The notes below the pieces were generated by a model. The model ran no database searches and was not told where the DNA came from. It saw nothing but the letters and a program-made list of their open reading frames with translations. From positions 1 through 7,096 of the forward strand of contig JAIMBU010000126.1 of NCBI GenBank assembly GCA_023511325.1: 7,096 bases of DNA, given 5' to 3'. Both the position numbers and the translations under genes were made by a program. This document shows, piece by piece, positions 5,661-7,096 of the stretch. How positions within the stretch are numbered: the first letter of the stretch is position 1; every line of letters starts with the position of its first letter. Source of the DNA: Gorillibacterium sp. GTDB taxonomy: Bacteria > Bacillota > Bacilli > Paenibacillales > NBRC-103111.

Positions 5661-6959
5661 TTACAGGATACCCGATGCAATAGCAACTGGTTTCTTCAGG
5701 ATGGAATCCTCACTATAGCTCAAGCAGGCACCAAGCTCGCGAAAAAGACCGATGACATTCTCATAGCCACGTTCAATATGTTCAATTCCTGTTATGCGAG
5801 TAGTCCCCTCGGCAATTAGACCAGCCATGATTAAACAAGTTCCCGCACGCACATCTGAGGCATGTACATGACTACCCGTCAGCGGAGTGCCTCCTTGAAT
5901 AAAAGCTGAACCCCGGCGAACATCAATATGAGCTCCCATTCGCTTCAACTGAGGGACATGATTAAACCGTTCTGTGTACACCTTCTCGGTGACAATACTG
6001 CGGCCTTGCGCCATTAGTAAAAGTGCAGTTATCGGTTGTTGAAGGTCGGTTGCAAAAGCGGGGTACATTCCCGTCCTTACACGTGAGGCATGTAGCTTGA
6101 CGTCACCATACGCGGTAATGCAGTTATCCGTCACTTCGATCTCCATGCCGATTTCTCTTAGCTTTGAGATAGCGCTCCCCAGGTGCTCGGGAATCACATC
6201 TTCAACTGTGACTATTCCTTTCGTCACTCCGGCAGCCATTAAGAAGGCGCCTGCGATCAAACGGTCTGGGATTGCCGTATATTCGATGCCATCTAAATGA
6301 CTAACTCCCTCAATTCGAATGGTATCCGTTCCCGCACCGTGAATTCGGGCCCCCATCTGAATCAACAGATTAGCTGTATCCACTACTTCCGGATCCTTTG
6401 CAGCATTGCGTAGTTCCGTTACGCCCTCTGCCATTGAAGCGGCTAGCATGGCATTGATGGTTGCACCCATCGTCACCATATCAAAATAAATCACAGCGCC
6501 ATGAAGCTTCTTGGCCTCGACTGTGTAGTATCCCTCGCAAAAGGTAAACTTCGCTCCTAATGCTTCCAGTGCTTTAACATGCTGGTCAATAGGACGCGAA
6601 ACAAAATTGTCACCACCTGGATAACCGATCGTTACTCGACCCATCTTGGGTAGCAGCGCACCAACAAAATAATAGGATGCTCGATAGGAAGAGGTCATCT
6701 CACGGTTAAGGTCGCTGGAGTGGAGCTGCGACGAGTTAACAATTACATCTCCGGTAGCGTCACGATCCATGGCGATGCCTAGTCCTGATACAATTTCTTG
6801 GATAAATCGAAAATCCAAGATATTTGGTATTCCTTTTAAACAAACTTGGCCTTCTGCCATGCAAGCCGCAACTAAAAGAGCAAGCGAGCTATTCTTCGAG
6901 CCCGGAATTTTTACGCTGCCACGTAGCGGGTTGGAATGATTGACTTCAATCCACTTCAT
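5661..6959 (-). CDS. murA: UDP-N-acetylglucosamine 1-carboxyvinyltransferase (MurA paralogue, MurAB/MurZ-type) with Cys-to-Asp change
   Basis: A 432-residue protein, normal MurA length, with the enolpyruvyl transferase (EPSP synthase) fold. MurA moves the enolpyruvyl group of PEP onto UDP-GlcNAc, the first committed step of peptidoglycan synthesis, in the cytoplasm. Conserved residues line up with E. coli numbering: Lys22-Asn23 in PGSKNSS, Arg93 (Arg91), Arg122 (Arg120), Asp305 in ATDLQQP, Arg331, Asp369 and Arg371 in SDVRAG, and Arg397 in ERGYE. The active-site loop reads PGGDNFVSRPIDQH. The usual PGGC cysteine (Cys115 in E. coli), the residue alkylated by fosfomycin, is Asp117 here (codon at 6609-6611). 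Natural Asp at this site is known in mycobacterial, chlamydial and Borrelia MurA, which are active but fosfomycin-insensitive. The segments RASYYFVGALL, MGATINAMLAA and VIPEHL resemble Bacillus MurAB (MurZ) more than MurAA. It is likely a second or third murA copy. A specialised enolpyruvyl transferase is a less likely alternative. Confidence 0.93.
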   Translation of the reverse strand: MKWIEVNHSNPLRGSVKIPGSKNSSLALLVAACMAEGQVCLKGIPNILDFRFIQEIVSGLGIAMDRDATGDVIVNSSQLHSSDLNREMTSSYRASYYFVGALLPKMGRVTIGYPGGDNFVSRPIDQHVKALEALGAKFTFCEGYYTVEAKKLHGAVIYFDMVTMGATINAMLAASMAEGVTELRNAAKDPEVVDTANLLIQMGARIHGAGTDTIRIEGVSHLDGIEYTAIPDRLIAGAFLMAAGVTKGIVTVEDVIPEHLGSAISKLREIGMEIEVTDNCITAYGDVKLHASRVRTGMYPAFATDLQQPITALLLMAQGRSIVTEKVYTERFNHVPQLKRMGAHIDVRRGSAFIQGGTPLTGSHVHASDVRAGTCLIMAGLIAEGTTRITGIEHIERGYENVIGLFRELGACLSYSEDSILKKPVAIASGIL

Positions 6960-6966
6960 CTTGTTG

Positions 6967-6973
6967 CCTCCCC
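6967..6973 (-). promoter_or_regulatory. Ribosome binding site of the murA-like gene
   Basis: On the minus strand GGGGAGG lies 7 bases before the ATG at 6959, near-ideal spacing, which confirms the start. Further upstream is an alternating A/T tract (about 6989-7012), which may mark the promoter region. No convincing -35/-10 pair could be fixed, so none is called. Confidence 0.8.
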
Positions 6974-7045
6974 AATTACTCCGTTGATTAATATATATAT
7001 TTATATTTTATCCGGTACGGTTGCTCTATGATTACCCGTTATACT

Positions 7046-7096
7046 CTACAACGAAGCAATCCGCCATCCATTTGGCCACACGCGCACCTGTTCATG
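7046..7096 (-). CDS. Possible 3' end of an unknown gene at the window edge
   Basis: A minus-strand frame enters from the right edge and ends at TAG 7046-7048, reading HEQVRVWPNGWRIASL. The composition looks like a natural protein end, and an upstream gene on the same strand as the murA-like gene would fit. Sixteen codons are too few to be sure. A plus-strand frame from ATG 7028 is also open to the edge but has no ribosome binding site. Confidence 0.18.
   Translation of the reverse strand, partial: HEQVRVWPNGWRIASL

Noticed and set aside
6985..7012. Alternating A/T tract as the promoter of the murA-like gene
   Set aside because: Several -10-like hexamers can be drawn in it, but none has an acceptable -35 at 16-18 bases, so no promoter was called.
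7028..7096. Plus-strand start of a gene divergent from the murA-like gene
   Set aside because: The frame from ATG 7028 is open to the edge but has no ribosome binding site. It is only 23 codons, and the opposite strand offers an equally plausible reading.

Overview
The window looks like chromosome from a low-to-mid GC Gram-positive of the order Bacillales, most like Paenibacillus or a relative. This is an inference from strong GGGAGG/GGGGAGG ribosome binding sites, a MurAB/MurZ-type enolpyruvyl transferase and a YfiB/YfiC-type ABC exporter pair. No rRNA, tRNA, CRISPR array, integrase or transposase was seen.

Layout. (1) Positions 1-3345, plus strand: two adjacent ABC exporter half-transporter genes. 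The first is cut by the left edge of the window; the second starts 4 bases after the first stops, with its ribosome binding site inside the end of the first gene. Their nucleotide-binding motifs deviate in complementary ways (His-switch to Gln in the first, LSVGQ signature in the second), as expected for an asymmetric heterodimer. (2) Positions 3346-3931: a gene-poor stretch with a strong 18-bp hairpin terminator (3498-3537), an unrecognised minus-strand frame ending inside that hairpin, and a plus-strand frame that looks like a decayed gene end. (3) Positions 3932-4360, plus strand: a small unrecognised membrane-anchored protein. (4) Positions 4475-5419, minus strand: a serine beta-lactamase-like hydrolase without a signal peptide, convergent with the previous gene. 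(5) Positions 5420-5660: an intergenic gap with an 8-bp inverted repeat, short direct repeats and a possible gene remnant. (6) Positions 5661-6959, minus strand: a full-length MurA paralogue in which the usual catalytic and fosfomycin-target cysteine is aspartate. (7) Positions 6960-7096: its leader, with a strong ribosome binding site and an AT tract, plus a possible end of another gene at the edge.

How the genes fit together. The ABC pair should form one membrane exporter, probably for drugs or lipophilic compounds. The MurA-like enzyme would feed peptidoglycan precursor synthesis, and its Cys-to-Asp change predicts insensitivity to fosfomycin. The serine hydrolase belongs to the penicillin-recognising fold but may act on small esters or amides. 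An envelope or antibiotic-tolerance theme is possible but is inferred only from gene types and adjacency. The MurA substitution is the most notable observation; I did not find a clearly new multi-gene system.
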